DNA from: CAYNTG01 sp964400105
GTDB taxonomy: Bacteria > UBP14 > UBA6098
Length of the DNA stretch: 33,171 nucleotides
Direction of reading: 5' to 3'
NCBI GenBank assembly: GCA_964400105.1
Contig: CAYNTG010000020.1
Coordinates: 1 to 33,171, forward strand
Below the pieces are notes generated by a model. That model ran no database searches and was not told where the DNA came from. It worked only from the letters and a program-made list of their open reading frames with translations. Within the stretch, counting starts at the first letter, position 1, and each line of letters opens with the position of its first letter. Positions 1 to 7,383 of this stretch are shown here, in pieces. A program made the position numbers and the translations under genes.

Positions 1-92
1 ACGACAAGTGTGCATACTGGGCCTGCGGTGTCGATGCGGCCGATGTCGAGGGCGAGTGGACGGGGCCGGTTGTGGGAGAATATCCGGCGTAA
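1..92 (+). CDS. C-terminal end of an unidentified protein (partial)
   Basis: Frame 3 is open from the window edge to a TAA at 90-92 and encodes about 29 residues that include CAYWACGVDAADVEGEW and end in VGEYPA. The composition (Trp, Cys, acidic residues, no low complexity) looks like a real protein tail. A structured repeat begins only 4 bases after the stop, as expected for intergenic DNA. The other plus-strand frame that stays open here runs on through that repeat and is less credible. The fragment is too short to assign a family. Confidence 0.4.
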   Translation, partial: DKCAYWACGVDAADVEGEWTGPVVGEYPA

Positions 93-96
93 GAAA

Positions 97-199
97 CACC
101 CCGGCGCTTCGCGCCACCCCTCTTTGGAAAAGAGGGGAATGTTAAAATTCCCCTTCATGAATGAAGGGGTGGCATCGCGGAGCGATGACGGGGTAGTTG
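97..199. repeat. Cloverleaf-like inverted-repeat element
   Basis: A 103-bp element can fold as three adjacent hairpins enclosed by an imperfect outer stem. Hairpin 1 is 117-137 (CCCCTCTTT pairs with AAAGAGGGG). Hairpin 2 is 134-153 (GGGGAAT with ATTCCCC). Hairpin 3 is 150-169 (CCCCTTCAT with ATGAAGGGG). The shared G4 and C4 tracts make hairpin 2 an alternative to 1 and 3. The outer arms are about 99-116 and 170-193 (CCCCG...GCCA against TGGC...CGGGG). It begins 4 bases after a stop codon. It resembles the dispersed palindromic elements seen in many draft environmental genomes. Only one copy is visible here, so mobility is an inference. Confidence 0.7.
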
Positions 200-273
200 A
201 AACGACCGGTTGACCGAATGGAAATCCCACGGATGGGCTGCCCTTTCTTTGCCGGAGATTTTCGCCTGAGGAG

Positions 274-417
274 CGAATCCGCCGAAGGCGGTTGAGCAAG
301 ACGCTCGTCGGCGCTGCCGACCGAATCCGCCGAAGGCGGTTGAGCAAGACGCCCGTCGGCGCTGCCGACCGAATCGGCGAAGCCGTTGAGCAAATTGGCT
401 CCGGCCTTGCCGGTTAT
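274..417. repeat. 48-bp tandem repeat, three copies, each with a GAA-loop hairpin
   Basis: Copies start at 274, 322 and 370, an exact 48-base period. Copies 1 and 2 differ at one base; copy 3 is diverged and similar mainly in its first half. Each carries a small hairpin: CCGCC-GAA-GGCGG in copies 1 and 2, CGGC-GAA-GCCG in copy 3. The stem changes in copy 3 are compensatory. Because 48 is a multiple of three, the array yields a repetitive minus-strand reading frame, which I treat as a by-product. I see no gene in 200-273 or 418-552. Confidence 0.75.
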
Positions 418-552
418 CTGTTGGCATTGCCGACCGCAGAGACGCGCCCATTTCACGCGGAAATCCTTTTTTAAGCAATCGAACGCCTCGATATTATCTA
501 TGCTTAACGAATGGCATGTCATATTACCCGACAAGAGAATTACCATAATTGT

Positions 553-581
553 TTGACAGCAAATGGAAATTTGTATATTTT
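553..581 (+). promoter_or_regulatory. Sigma70-like promoter of the HD-purM-lnt operon
   Basis: TTGACA at 553-558, a 17-base spacer, then TATTTT at 576-581 in an AT-rich stretch. A start around 588 would give a leader of about 25 bases. A Shine-Dalgarno sequence AAGGAG lies at 602-607, four bases before the ATG at 612. The same TTGACA-17-TA pattern precedes the other two operons in this window. Confidence 0.65.
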
Positions 582-611
582 ACCCAATTCGAGTGATAAA
601 AAAGGAGTCGA

Positions 612-1277
612 ATGGGTATTGTAACTTTAGACACCGTGAAACAGGACCCGGAAGTCGCGGGCTTGATCTCGGCTGCGGACAGCAACCTCGGAGTGATCGG
701 TTATACCGAGCACGGCGACCGGCACCTTTCTGTCGTGTCGGAAAGGGCGAGCAACCTTCTTGCTACCCTCGGCAGAGACAAACGCACCGTAGAATTGGCG
801 GCCATCGCAGCGGTTCTTCACGATATCGGCAATGTCGTGAACCGCCGCAATCACGCCGTTCTAGGCGCTCTGCTGGCAAAACCAATCCTCGTGCGGCTCG
901 GGATGCCGTTTGACGAAATTAACATCGTGATCGCCGCGATAGGCAATCATCACGAGGGCGAGGGAGAGCCGGTCTCCGATGTCTCCGCCGCCCTGATCCT
1001 GGCGGATAAATCCGATGTTCACGAGACGCGCGTCCGGGCGTCGGGCAACATTGTGGAAGACATCCACGACCGCGTCAATTTCGCAGCGAAAGACAGCAAA
1101 CTCTACGTCAGAGACGACGGCAAAACGATCGGGGTCGAGATACTTATCGACCCGAAGGCCTCCTCGGTAATGGAGTATTTCGAGATTTTTCTCCTTCGAA
1201 TGAAGGCATGCAAAATAGCGGCGAAGTTCCTCGGAGCAACTTTCCAACTGGTAGTAAATGGAGTGAAACTGACATGA
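612..1277 (+). CDS. HD-domain protein (putative metal-dependent phosphohydrolase)
   Basis: This 221-residue soluble protein carries an HD-type metal-site pattern: His38 (TEHGDRH), His70-Asp71 (VLHDIGN), His81, the HH pair 113-114 (GNHHEGEG) and Asp131 (LADKSD). HD proteins usually hydrolyse phosphomonoesters or phosphodiesters, often of nucleotides. The substrate cannot be told from sequence. The last 70 residues lack recognisable motifs. The start is chosen on AAGGAG four bases upstream. It is the first gene after the promoter, and its TGA overlaps the purM ATG by 4 bases (ATGA at 1274-1277), so the two are probably translationally coupled. A nucleotide-related role fits the purM neighbour but is inference. 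Confidence 0.8.
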   Translation: MGIVTLDTVKQDPEVAGLISAADSNLGVIGYTEHGDRHLSVVSERASNLLATLGRDKRTVELAAIAAVLHDIGNVVNRRNHAVLGALLAKPILVRLGMPFDEINIVIAAIGNHHEGEGEPVSDVSAALILADKSDVHETRVRASGNIVEDIHDRVNFAAKDSKLYVRDDGKTIGVEILIDPKASSVMEYFEIFLLRMKACKIAAKFLGATFQLVVNGVKLT

Positions 1278-2317
1278 GCAAAAGCAAATTCTATAAGGAT
1301 GCCGGTGTCGATTTAGCAGCGGCCGGAATCGCTAAAAGCAAGATAGCCGAACTCGCGAAGGCGACGTTCACCGATAGCGTGGTCTCCGAGATCGGAACGT
1401 TCGGCGGGATATATCGATTCCCAGCCGGGTCGGACACGCTGCTTCTCGCCTCGTCCGACGGCGTCGGAACGAAGCTTATGGTCGCTTCGGCGATGGGAAT
1501 ATACAACAGCGTCGGCCGCGACCTCGTGAATCATTGCGTGAACGACCTTCTGACGCTCGGCGCCGATCCGATGTTTTTTCTCGATTATATCGGCCACGCC
1601 GACCTGACTCCCGACCGAATCGCGGAACTGGTTGACGGTCTTTCGATAGCGTGTCGCGAGAACGGCCTCGCCCTTATCGGCGGAGAAACCGCGCAGATGC
1701 CCGGCGTATATTCGTCCGGCGATTTCGATATCGTCGGCTTTATTGTGGGAACATCCCAAGAATCGAACCTCGTAGATGGGAGCGCAATCGCACCCGGCGA
1801 TAAGCTGATCGCCATCGCGAGCAACGGCCTTATGACAAACGGATTTTCCCTTGCGCGAAACGTGCTGCTGGATTCCGGAAGATTCTCGCTCGAAGACAGC
1901 CCGAAAATCCTCGCCGGTGAGACGGTCGGCGAGGCTTTGCTCAAAATTCATCCGAGCTTCCTCGATCCGGTTCGAAAGATGCGCTCCTCCGGGATCGATG
2001 TAAGCGGGATGGCACATATCACCGGCGGCGGGATCGGCGGAAACTTTATCCGCGTGCTTCCAAAGAATTGCAAGGCGATTTTCCGGCTCGCCGAAATCCC
2101 AGTCCCGCCGATATTCGAACTTATCCGCATTACCGGCAAGGTCCCGATGCACGAGATGTTCGAGGTGTTTAATATGGGAGTCGGCTTCGTGATTGCAGTG
2201 CGCCCCGGCGACCTCGACCGTGCGCTCGAATCGCTTCGCGGTTCCGGCGCGTCGGCATTCGCCTGCGGCGAGATAGTTTCGGGTGACCATTCCGTGCTGA
2301 TCGAGGGCATAGATTGA
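1274..2317 (+). CDS. purM: Phosphoribosylformylglycinamidine cyclo-ligase (AIR synthetase)
   Basis: 347 residues, the normal PurM length. The enzyme closes FGAM to aminoimidazole ribotide with ATP in the fifth step of purine synthesis, in the cytoplasm as a homodimer. Family signatures are present: SSDGVGTKL near residue 62, DLVNHCVNDLL, GGETAQMPGVY near 140, HITGGGIGGN and FNMGVGF in the C-terminal half. The segment usually read as SGLHSNGYSL is SNGLMTNGFSL here, a divergent version. I place the start at ATG 1274, which overlaps the preceding TGA, and not at an earlier in-frame ATG inside the HD gene. The stop overlaps the TTG start of lnt by 4 bases. No other purine genes are in the window. 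Confidence 0.93.
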   Translation: MSKSKFYKDAGVDLAAAGIAKSKIAELAKATFTDSVVSEIGTFGGIYRFPAGSDTLLLASSDGVGTKLMVASAMGIYNSVGRDLVNHCVNDLLTLGADPMFFLDYIGHADLTPDRIAELVDGLSIACRENGLALIGGETAQMPGVYSSGDFDIVGFIVGTSQESNLVDGSAIAPGDKLIAIASNGLMTNGFSLARNVLLDSGRFSLEDSPKILAGETVGEALLKIHPSFLDPVRKMRSSGIDVSGMAHITGGGIGGNFIRVLPKNCKAIFRLAEIPVPPIFELIRITGKVPMHEMFEVFNMGVGFVIAVRPGDLDRALESLRGSGASAFACGEIVSGDHSVLIEGID

Positions 2318-3798
2318 AAAAATTGCCGCGCAAAGAATCGAACCGCCTCGACATCGTATTCGCTTTGTCGGGCGGCGTTTTGCTATCGGCGGCGCAACCG
2401 CCGCTATTTCCCGCGTTTCTCGCGTTTTTCTGTTTGGTGCCGCTCTTTGCGGCACTCCGCGGAAAGGGATACCGGTCGGTGTTCTTCCTCGGCTATATCT
2501 GGGGATTCACCTCCAACCTGCTGTCCCTTTATTGGATAGCGATGCCGACTTTCGCCGGGATGGTCTGCGCGGTGTTGATCCTATCGCTTTATAATGCCGT
2601 TTTTGCCCTAATATTTTCTTTTGTCGAAAGGCGCAGCGAGGCGCTGGCATTGGCGCTTTCGCCGATCATCTGGACCGGGATGGAGTTCATTCGCGGATAC
2701 GGCATAACCGGTTTTCCATGGATGGACCTCGGCTATACACAGGGGCCGTATGCGGTTATCATTCAAATGGCCGATCTCGTCGGACACCGGGGGATAAGCT
2801 TCTGGATCGTCCTGGTCAACGTGCTTATTTTCGCTATCTTCTTCATGCGCAAGAAGATATGGCTGCTGTTTATCTCGCTGATCGTTGTGGTTTTATTGCC
2901 TATCGGATACGGCATCTACAAACTGAACCAGCCGCCGCTACCCGATTCGATAGAGGTCGCGCTGCTTCAGGGAAATATCGGTGCCGAGCAGAAATGGGAG
3001 GGGAGTTTCCGGCGGAAGAACGTCCATTTTTTCGCCGCGATGATCGATTCGCTCGATAGGCCGGTCGATCTGATAGTCATGCCCGAAACAGCCACGGCGC
3101 ATTATCACAGCATGTATCCCGCGCTTATGTCCGTGCTTCAGGACGCCTCCGCGCGAGCCGATGCACCGATTCTCACCGGCACACTCGATTTCGATCCGGG
3201 GCTGCGAAAAACACATTATTATAACGCCTCCGTCGTGGTAACCGCGACGAAAATCGGCGATTCGTATCACAAGATGGAATTGGTTCCCATGAGCGAGCAT
3301 ATACCTTTTCAGGATAAATTTCCGGCCCTCAGAAAGATAGAGGTCGGCGGGAGCCATTTTCGAAGGGGAACGGAATACAAGGTCTTCGATGTCGATGGGA
3401 TGAAATTCGGAAGCCCGATATGTTTCGAGGCTCTTTTCGGAAGGTCGGCGCGTGGTTTCGCACGCGGCGGCGCAAGGTTTCTCGTCAATATCACAAACGA
3501 CGATTGGTTCGGGATGTCGCCGGGGCCTTATCAGCACGCCAATTTCAGCCGATTTCGCGCAGTCGAGAACCGGCTTGGGATTGCGCGATGCGCCCAAACC
3601 GGAATATCCATACTCGTTGACGAGAAGGGCAGGATAAAAGGCTCGCTCCCGCTACATGTCAAGGGGACGCTGATCGGCAATATCCCGCTTGCCGCCGGCA
3701 GGACGCTTTTCACCGAAATCGGCGATTGGGTGGGTTATGGCAGCCTTATTGCTACTCCATTGCTGCTCATTATATTGGGTTTAATGTTCAGGATATGA
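2314..3798 (+). CDS. lnt: Apolipoprotein N-acyltransferase
   Basis: 494 residues. Lnt transfers an acyl chain from phospholipid to the N-terminal cysteine of lipoproteins in the inner membrane, the last maturation step in Gram-negative bacteria. About 200 N-terminal residues form several hydrophobic helices. A nitrilase-like domain follows, with the triad Glu258 (VMPETA), Lys320 (YHKMELVP) and Cys370 (SPICFE), matching E. coli E267/K335/C387. A last helix closes the protein (LIATPLLLIILGL). The start is TTG at 2314 inside the purM stop (TTGA), implying coupling. Its own stop overlaps the next ATG. Two lipoproteins, one giant, lie just downstream, so the enzyme has likely substrates close by. 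Confidence 0.95.
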   Translation: MKKLPRKESNRLDIVFALSGGVLLSAAQPPLFPAFLAFFCLVPLFAALRGKGYRSVFFLGYIWGFTSNLLSLYWIAMPTFAGMVCAVLILSLYNAVFALIFSFVERRSEALALALSPIIWTGMEFIRGYGITGFPWMDLGYTQGPYAVIIQMADLVGHRGISFWIVLVNVLIFAIFFMRKKIWLLFISLIVVVLLPIGYGIYKLNQPPLPDSIEVALLQGNIGAEQKWEGSFRRKNVHFFAAMIDSLDRPVDLIVMPETATAHYHSMYPALMSVLQDASARADAPILTGTLDFDPGLRKTHYYNASVVVTATKIGDSYHKMELVPMSEHIPFQDKFPALRKIEVGGSHFRRGTEYKVFDVDGMKFGSPICFEALFGRSARGFARGGARFLVNITNDDWFGMSPGPYQHANFSRFRAVENRLGIARCAQTGISILVDEKGRIKGSLPLHVKGTLIGNIPLAAGRTLFTEIGDWVGYGSLIATPLLLIILGLMFRI

Positions 3799-6056
3799 AA
3801 AGATTTTTTCTTCTTATAATGCTATTTTGCGTAGCCGTAACGGCGCAGGTGCCGGGGACGTGGCGAACGTTTGCCGATGCGCATATCTCCCATTGTATCG
3901 AGGCGTTTTCCGGGAAGGTCTTCGTCGGAACGAACGGTGGGGTGGTCGTCCTCGATCCATCGACCGGTGGCCAGAATATCCTCACGAATCTCGACGGCCT
4001 CGACGACCTCGTAGTAACCGGGTTGATCGAGCACGACGGCGATCTGTATTATTGCGGCTCGAATGGCGCGATCGGCCGCCTCGAAGGCGGGAGATTCGAC
4101 ACAAATTCCGATCTGGTGAGATCGAAGATCCCCGTGAACGACATCATTTCGTCGGGTGATAATCTCTATGTTGCCACCGACAACGGGGTCAGCAAGCTCA
4201 ACATCCTCGATGGAACCGACCCGATCGAGATCACCGAGAACTATTCGAAGCTCGGCGATTTCGAGCGGAACATACCGGTGATCGCAATTTCCGCCGACGA
4301 CACGCTGATATGGGCCGCCACCGGGGATGGTCTCGCGTGGGGGAGGCTTTCCGACGAGCTTTTCATTCCCGAAGGGTGGTCGAATATGACCACTGCACGT
4401 CATGTAACCGGTGTCTTTGCCGATTTGGGTGGGGTATGGTTTTCGATGGATCGCGAATCGGGGCATCCGTCGGTTTTCTGGACGGACGGAACGGTCATCG
4501 ACACGGTGGACGATCCGTATATGGATTATAGAGTTATCGACGACTTCTTCTATTTCGACGGCGATTTTTACGCCTCCGGCGGCTCCGGTCTGTTCGTAAT
4601 GAGAGGGCCGGACAATTTCGATCCGATCCGGCTCGACGAACACTGGGCAATCCACGGCGGCGCATCGCTGGATGGCGTGCTTTATCTCGGCATGGAGGTC
4701 GGATTCGGCGTTGTGATCGACGATACAGTCCGATCTGTCCATCCGAATTCGCCGCGCGGTGATGGATTTATCGATATAGCCTTCGGCCCGGACGACGACG
4801 TGTGGATCGTGTCTAAAGGTTACGGCGTCGTTCACTACGACGACGGCGATTGGACATCCTACACTGGATGGACTATCGATGATGATGATTCGGTAATGGC
4901 GTTGGTGGGCGATTATATAGGAGCCGCTTCGGCGATCACGGTCGATCGCACCGGCGCGGTTTGGATCGGCACCAATTCCGGCGGCGTCTTGCGACGCGAT
5001 TCCGACGGAAGCTGGGAGGTTTTCAACGAGACGAACAGCGTCTTGCGCGGAATATCGGCGTTTCCATCGATGGTGGTTTGCAGGGCGATAGCGTTCGACG
5101 AGTTCCGCGATGTTATCTGGGTAACCAATTTTGCATCGACGAGCGCCCTTGTGGTGGCCGCATTCGATATAAACGGCGGCCTCGATTCGCCGCTGGTTTC
5201 TTATTATAGCGGTGTTTCCGGTATTCCAACCAACGACGCCCACGGAATAGCTATCGACGAAAACAGGGTCTGGCTCGTGATCAAGGACGAGGGGGTCTCG
5301 GAGATAGACCTCGGATACAGCTTTACCGACAAATCCGACGATTACATATGGACTTACACGGATTCGCTTCCGAGTTCGTCGGCGTATCGGGTTGATGTTG
5401 ATGCGGACGGCCGGGCATGGGTGGCTGCGGATGGCGGTGTCGCGACGATCGATCCGGTTTTCGGATTCGTTTCGGGGCAATCGCTCCCCGATCATGTCTC
5501 GCTCGGCGTGGCCGATGTCGATGTCGATGCGTGGAATAATGTATGGGTCGCCACGGACGACGGCGCGGCGATGTTCCGCAGCGCGGACACCACATGGCAT
5601 GCGATAAAGTCGAGGTTCAGCGAAAACGCTGATCCTGACGAAAGCAGCGATCTGGCGATGGATTACCTTTACGCGGTCGCGGCCGATCCGATCAGCGGCG
5701 ATGTGTGGTTTCTCGGCGAGGGCGCTATCGGCGTTTATTGCACCGGATTCGGCGACCCAGACGACGGGATCGCCGATCTCGGAGCATATCCGAATCCGTT
5801 TATCTGGGACGGAAACGCAACCCGCAGAGCGACGATTACCGGCATCCAGCCGGACGCCGATCTGCATATCTATTCGGCGGATGGATCGCTCGTCCGAACG
5901 ATTACGAGCGAAGATAAAGGCCCCTCCGCAACGATCGATTGGGACGGTCGAAACGAGGCCGACAGGCCGGTTGCCACAGGGATATATATCCTAGTGGCTC
6001 CTTCTTCCAAAGGGATTGCCAGAGGCAAAATCGCATTGATAAGGGCGGATCGATGA
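3795..6056 (+). CDS. Exported beta-propeller protein with C-terminal YPNPF sorting-like domain
   Basis: 753 residues from ATG 3795, which overlaps the lnt TGA. The N-terminus MKRFFLLIMLFCVAVTA is a signal peptide, with cleavage probably before QVPG. Residues about 25-650 are repeats of the type (D)xVWIGTxxGxVxRxD and GRAWVAADGGVATID, the pattern of two-component-regulator-type propeller blades. The opening (GTWRTF...FVGTNGGVVVLD) recalls PorZ of type IX secretion. Residues about 662-753 form a separate domain beginning AYPNPF and ending GIYILV...GKIALIR, like FlgD-type Ig or T9SS type A C-terminal domains. It is likely surface or periplasmic. The PorZ relation is only suggestive because no other secretion gene is visible. 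Confidence 0.82.
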   Translation: MKRFFLLIMLFCVAVTAQVPGTWRTFADAHISHCIEAFSGKVFVGTNGGVVVLDPSTGGQNILTNLDGLDDLVVTGLIEHDGDLYYCGSNGAIGRLEGGRFDTNSDLVRSKIPVNDIISSGDNLYVATDNGVSKLNILDGTDPIEITENYSKLGDFERNIPVIAISADDTLIWAATGDGLAWGRLSDELFIPEGWSNMTTARHVTGVFADLGGVWFSMDRESGHPSVFWTDGTVIDTVDDPYMDYRVIDDFFYFDGDFYASGGSGLFVMRGPDNFDPIRLDEHWAIHGGASLDGVLYLGMEVGFGVVIDDTVRSVHPNSPRGDGFIDIAFGPDDDVWIVSKGYGVVHYDDGDWTSYTGWTIDDDDSVMALVGDYIGAASAITVDRTGAVWIGTNSGGVLRRDSDGSWEVFNETNSVLRGISAFPSMVVCRAIAFDEFRDVIWVTNFASTSALVVAAFDINGGLDSPLVSYYSGVSGIPTNDAHGIAIDENRVWLVIKDEGVSEIDLGYSFTDKSDDYIWTYTDSLPSSSAYRVDVDADGRAWVAADGGVATIDPVFGFVSGQSLPDHVSLGVADVDVDAWNNVWVATDDGAAMFRSADTTWHAIKSRFSENADPDESSDLAMDYLYAVAADPISGDVWFLGEGAIGVYCTGFGDPDDGIADLGAYPNPFIWDGNATRRATITGIQPDADLHIYSADGSLVRTITSEDKGPSATIDWDGRNEADRPVATGIYILVAPSSKGIARGKIALIRADR

Positions 6057-7015
6057 AGATCGTCGAATACACCCCTGAATTGAGAGATAAATGGGAATCC
6101 TTCGTTCCAAAAACGAACAACGGCACCATTTTTCAAACGCTTGAATTTCTCGAATACCACCCACCGGAACGGTTCGAGAACCGGCATCTGGTCTTTGTGG
6201 ATCGCGGCAAATGGGTCGGCGTGCTTCCGGCGGCGGCAAAGGATCGCGACGGCAAGCGCATCCATGTAAGCCATCCGGGGGCGAGCTTCGGCGGAATAGC
6301 TATGGCGCGGAACGTTGGGGTGAAGGGCGCGCATCGGATGGTGGATTTGTGGATCGAATGGGCTAAGAGGAGCGGTTTCGAGGGGATCGAGTTCACGCGG
6401 GTCCCGACGATATACCATTCGATGCCCGAAGAGCATGTCGATTTTGCGCTGATGAGAAAAGGCGCATTCTTCGTGAGGCGCGAGCTTACCGCCGTCCTTC
6501 GGCTCGGCCCGACGCTCGAAGAAAGCCTTGCGCGGTTCCGTCCGGAGGCGAGGACCTCGACGCGCAAGGCGGAAAAGCTCGGCGTGACGGTCGATCTCGA
6601 TGGCGATATTCCAGCATTTTACGAGATTCTCGAAAAGAATCTCGGCGCGCGGCATAACGTCAAACCGACGCACACGCTGGCCGAACTTCTCGACCTCGAG
6701 AGTCGGTTCCCCGAACGGATTCACCAGATGAACGCGATCGTCGATGGCGAGCCGGTGGCCGGGGTGAACCTTTGGGAGGTCAACGAGCGCGCGGTAATCG
6801 CTTTTTATATCAGCCACCGCGAATCGGCGCAGCGCTATCGCCCGCTGAATCTCCTCTTCTGGGAAATATTCAAGTGGTGCATCGAGCGCGGTTTCGAGTG
6901 GTTCGATTTCGGAACATATACTCTTGACATGGAGCCGAATTTCGGCCTTGCGCACTTTAAGGAAGGCTTCGGCGCGAAGGGCATCTTCCGCGATACGCTG
7001 AGACTCGTTTTCTAA
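6053..7015 (+). CDS. FemAB/GNAT-like acyl or aminoacyl transferase
   Basis: 320 residues, cytoplasmic. The N-terminus (WESFVPKTNNGTIFQTLEFL) and the pattern AVLPAA...HPGASFGG are typical of FemAB-related proteins. The second half has a GNAT-like fold signature: HQMNAIVDGEPVAGVNLWEV, then AFYISH...RPLNLLFWEIFKW and FDFGTYTLDMEPNFGLAHFK. Such enzymes add amino acids to lipid II or acylate amino sugars, and many act on envelope or exopolysaccharide precursors. The exact acceptor is unknown. Its ATG overlaps the propeller TGA by 4 bases. It is the last gene of operon 1; a terminator-like hairpin follows at 7186. Confidence 0.75.
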   Translation: MKIVEYTPELRDKWESFVPKTNNGTIFQTLEFLEYHPPERFENRHLVFVDRGKWVGVLPAAAKDRDGKRIHVSHPGASFGGIAMARNVGVKGAHRMVDLWIEWAKRSGFEGIEFTRVPTIYHSMPEEHVDFALMRKGAFFVRRELTAVLRLGPTLEESLARFRPEARTSTRKAEKLGVTVDLDGDIPAFYEILEKNLGARHNVKPTHTLAELLDLESRFPERIHQMNAIVDGEPVAGVNLWEVNERAVIAFYISHRESAQRYRPLNLLFWEIFKWCIERGFEWFDFGTYTLDMEPNFGLAHFKEGFGAKGIFRDTLRLVF

Positions 7016-7185
7016 ACATGTTTATAGGGCCGTTTTCTGTTTGGAACCGCACATATCCGGTGCGTGAACTTGTTGAAGTATGAGAAGTTCTGCAATCCGC
7101 CACAATGTCTTCGACAATATACAATCTGAAATCTAAAATCTCAAATGGCATAATCCTCTCCTGGCCGCTGTTTCTGCGGCATCGT
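7016..7185. other. Gene-free spacer with a short heptad repeat
   Basis: No credible gene lies here. At 7122-7146 there are about three near-copies of a 7-base unit (GAAATCT, AAAATCT, then CAAATGG). A 5-bp hairpin GCCGC...GCGGC sits at 7164-7180, just before the terminator-like structure. Nothing else stands out. Confidence 0.5.
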
Positions 7186-7207
7186 AAAAGTTGCTAAGCA
7201 CTTTTTT
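7186..7207 (+). terminator. Rho-independent terminator-like hairpin
   Basis: AAAAG-T-TGC, loop TAA, then GCA-CTTTT, followed by a run of six T (7202-7207). The stem is 8 bp with one bulged T. It lies 171 bases after the last stop of operon 1 and upstream of the next promoter, so it could separate the two units. The stem is AT-rich at its base and therefore moderate in strength. Confidence 0.5.
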
Positions 7208-7228
7208 ATCGTTATTATCTACGAAAAT

Positions 7229-7259
7229 ATTCGATAATTAATATCATTTAATATCGAAT
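7229..7259. promoter_or_regulatory. Inverted repeat upstream of the giant-lipoprotein promoter
   Basis: ATTCGATA at 7229-7236 and TATCGAAT at 7252-7259 are perfect 8-bp arms. They extend inward by TTA/TAA with one bulged A. The element lies 40-70 bases upstream of the -35 box, a usual position for an activator or repressor site. The factor is unknown. Confidence 0.4.
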
Positions 7260-7275
7260 GGTGTAGTCCATTAAT

Positions 7276-7289
7276 CCATATAAATATGG
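7276..7289. promoter_or_regulatory. CCATAT-AA-ATATGG palindrome next to the -35 box
   Basis: Perfect 6-bp arms with a 2-base centre, ending 9 bases before TTGACA. The position suits an operator or activator site. No known regulator is assigned. Confidence 0.35.
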
Positions 7290-7298
7290 AAAACGGGC

Positions 7299-7327
7299 TT
7301 GACAAATCACTTCAAGAGAATTAATAT
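7299..7327 (+). promoter_or_regulatory. Sigma70-like promoter of the giant-lipoprotein operon
   Basis: TTGACA at 7299-7304, a 17-base spacer, TAATAT at 7322-7327. An exact TATAAT at 7325-7330 would need a 20-base spacer. The predicted leader is about 50 bases. Flanking DNA is strongly AT-rich compared with the coding regions. Confidence 0.65.
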
Positions 7328-7357
7328 AATTGTATGAAATATAGTCAGATAGTTTGA

Positions 7358-7378
7358 ATGAAATTTCATCCAGAGGAG
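7358..7378 (+). promoter_or_regulatory. Leader palindrome and ribosome-binding site deciding the start at 7384
   Basis: A 12-bp perfect palindrome ATGAAATTTCAT (7358-7369) is followed by GAGGAG (7373-7378), five bases before ATG 7384. This spacing fixes the start of the lipoprotein. An in-frame ATG at 7354 has no such site and would put a non-signal stretch before the signal peptide. Confidence 0.55.
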
Positions 7379-7383
7379 CAGCC

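Noticed and set aside
10..213. Plus-strand reading frame of 67 codons at the left edge
   Set aside because: It passes through the hairpin element; the frame ending at 92 has a more protein-like composition.
274..417. CRISPR array
   Set aside because: The 48-bp units are contiguous with no spacers, only three copies exist, and no cas gene is present.
142..546. Minus-strand reading frame of 134 codons with ADSVGSAD/RLAQPPS repeats
   Set aside because: The repetition comes from the 48-bp DNA repeat and the rest runs through the palindromic element. No ribosome site or protein family is seen.
3822..5867. Long minus-strand open frame (681 codons) opposite the propeller gene
   Set aside because: It is a shadow of the plus-strand codon pattern, rich in Arg and His with no domains. 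The long antisense frames at 1313-2455 and 11331-13052 are the same kind of artefact.
3795..6056. Firm assignment of the propeller protein as PorZ and of a type IX secretion system
   Set aside because: Only general propeller and C-terminal domain resemblance is visible; no core T9SS gene is in the window.
7354..7383. ATG 7354 as start of the giant lipoprotein
   Set aside because: GAGGAG lies five bases before ATG 7384, and the lipoprotein signal begins properly only from there.
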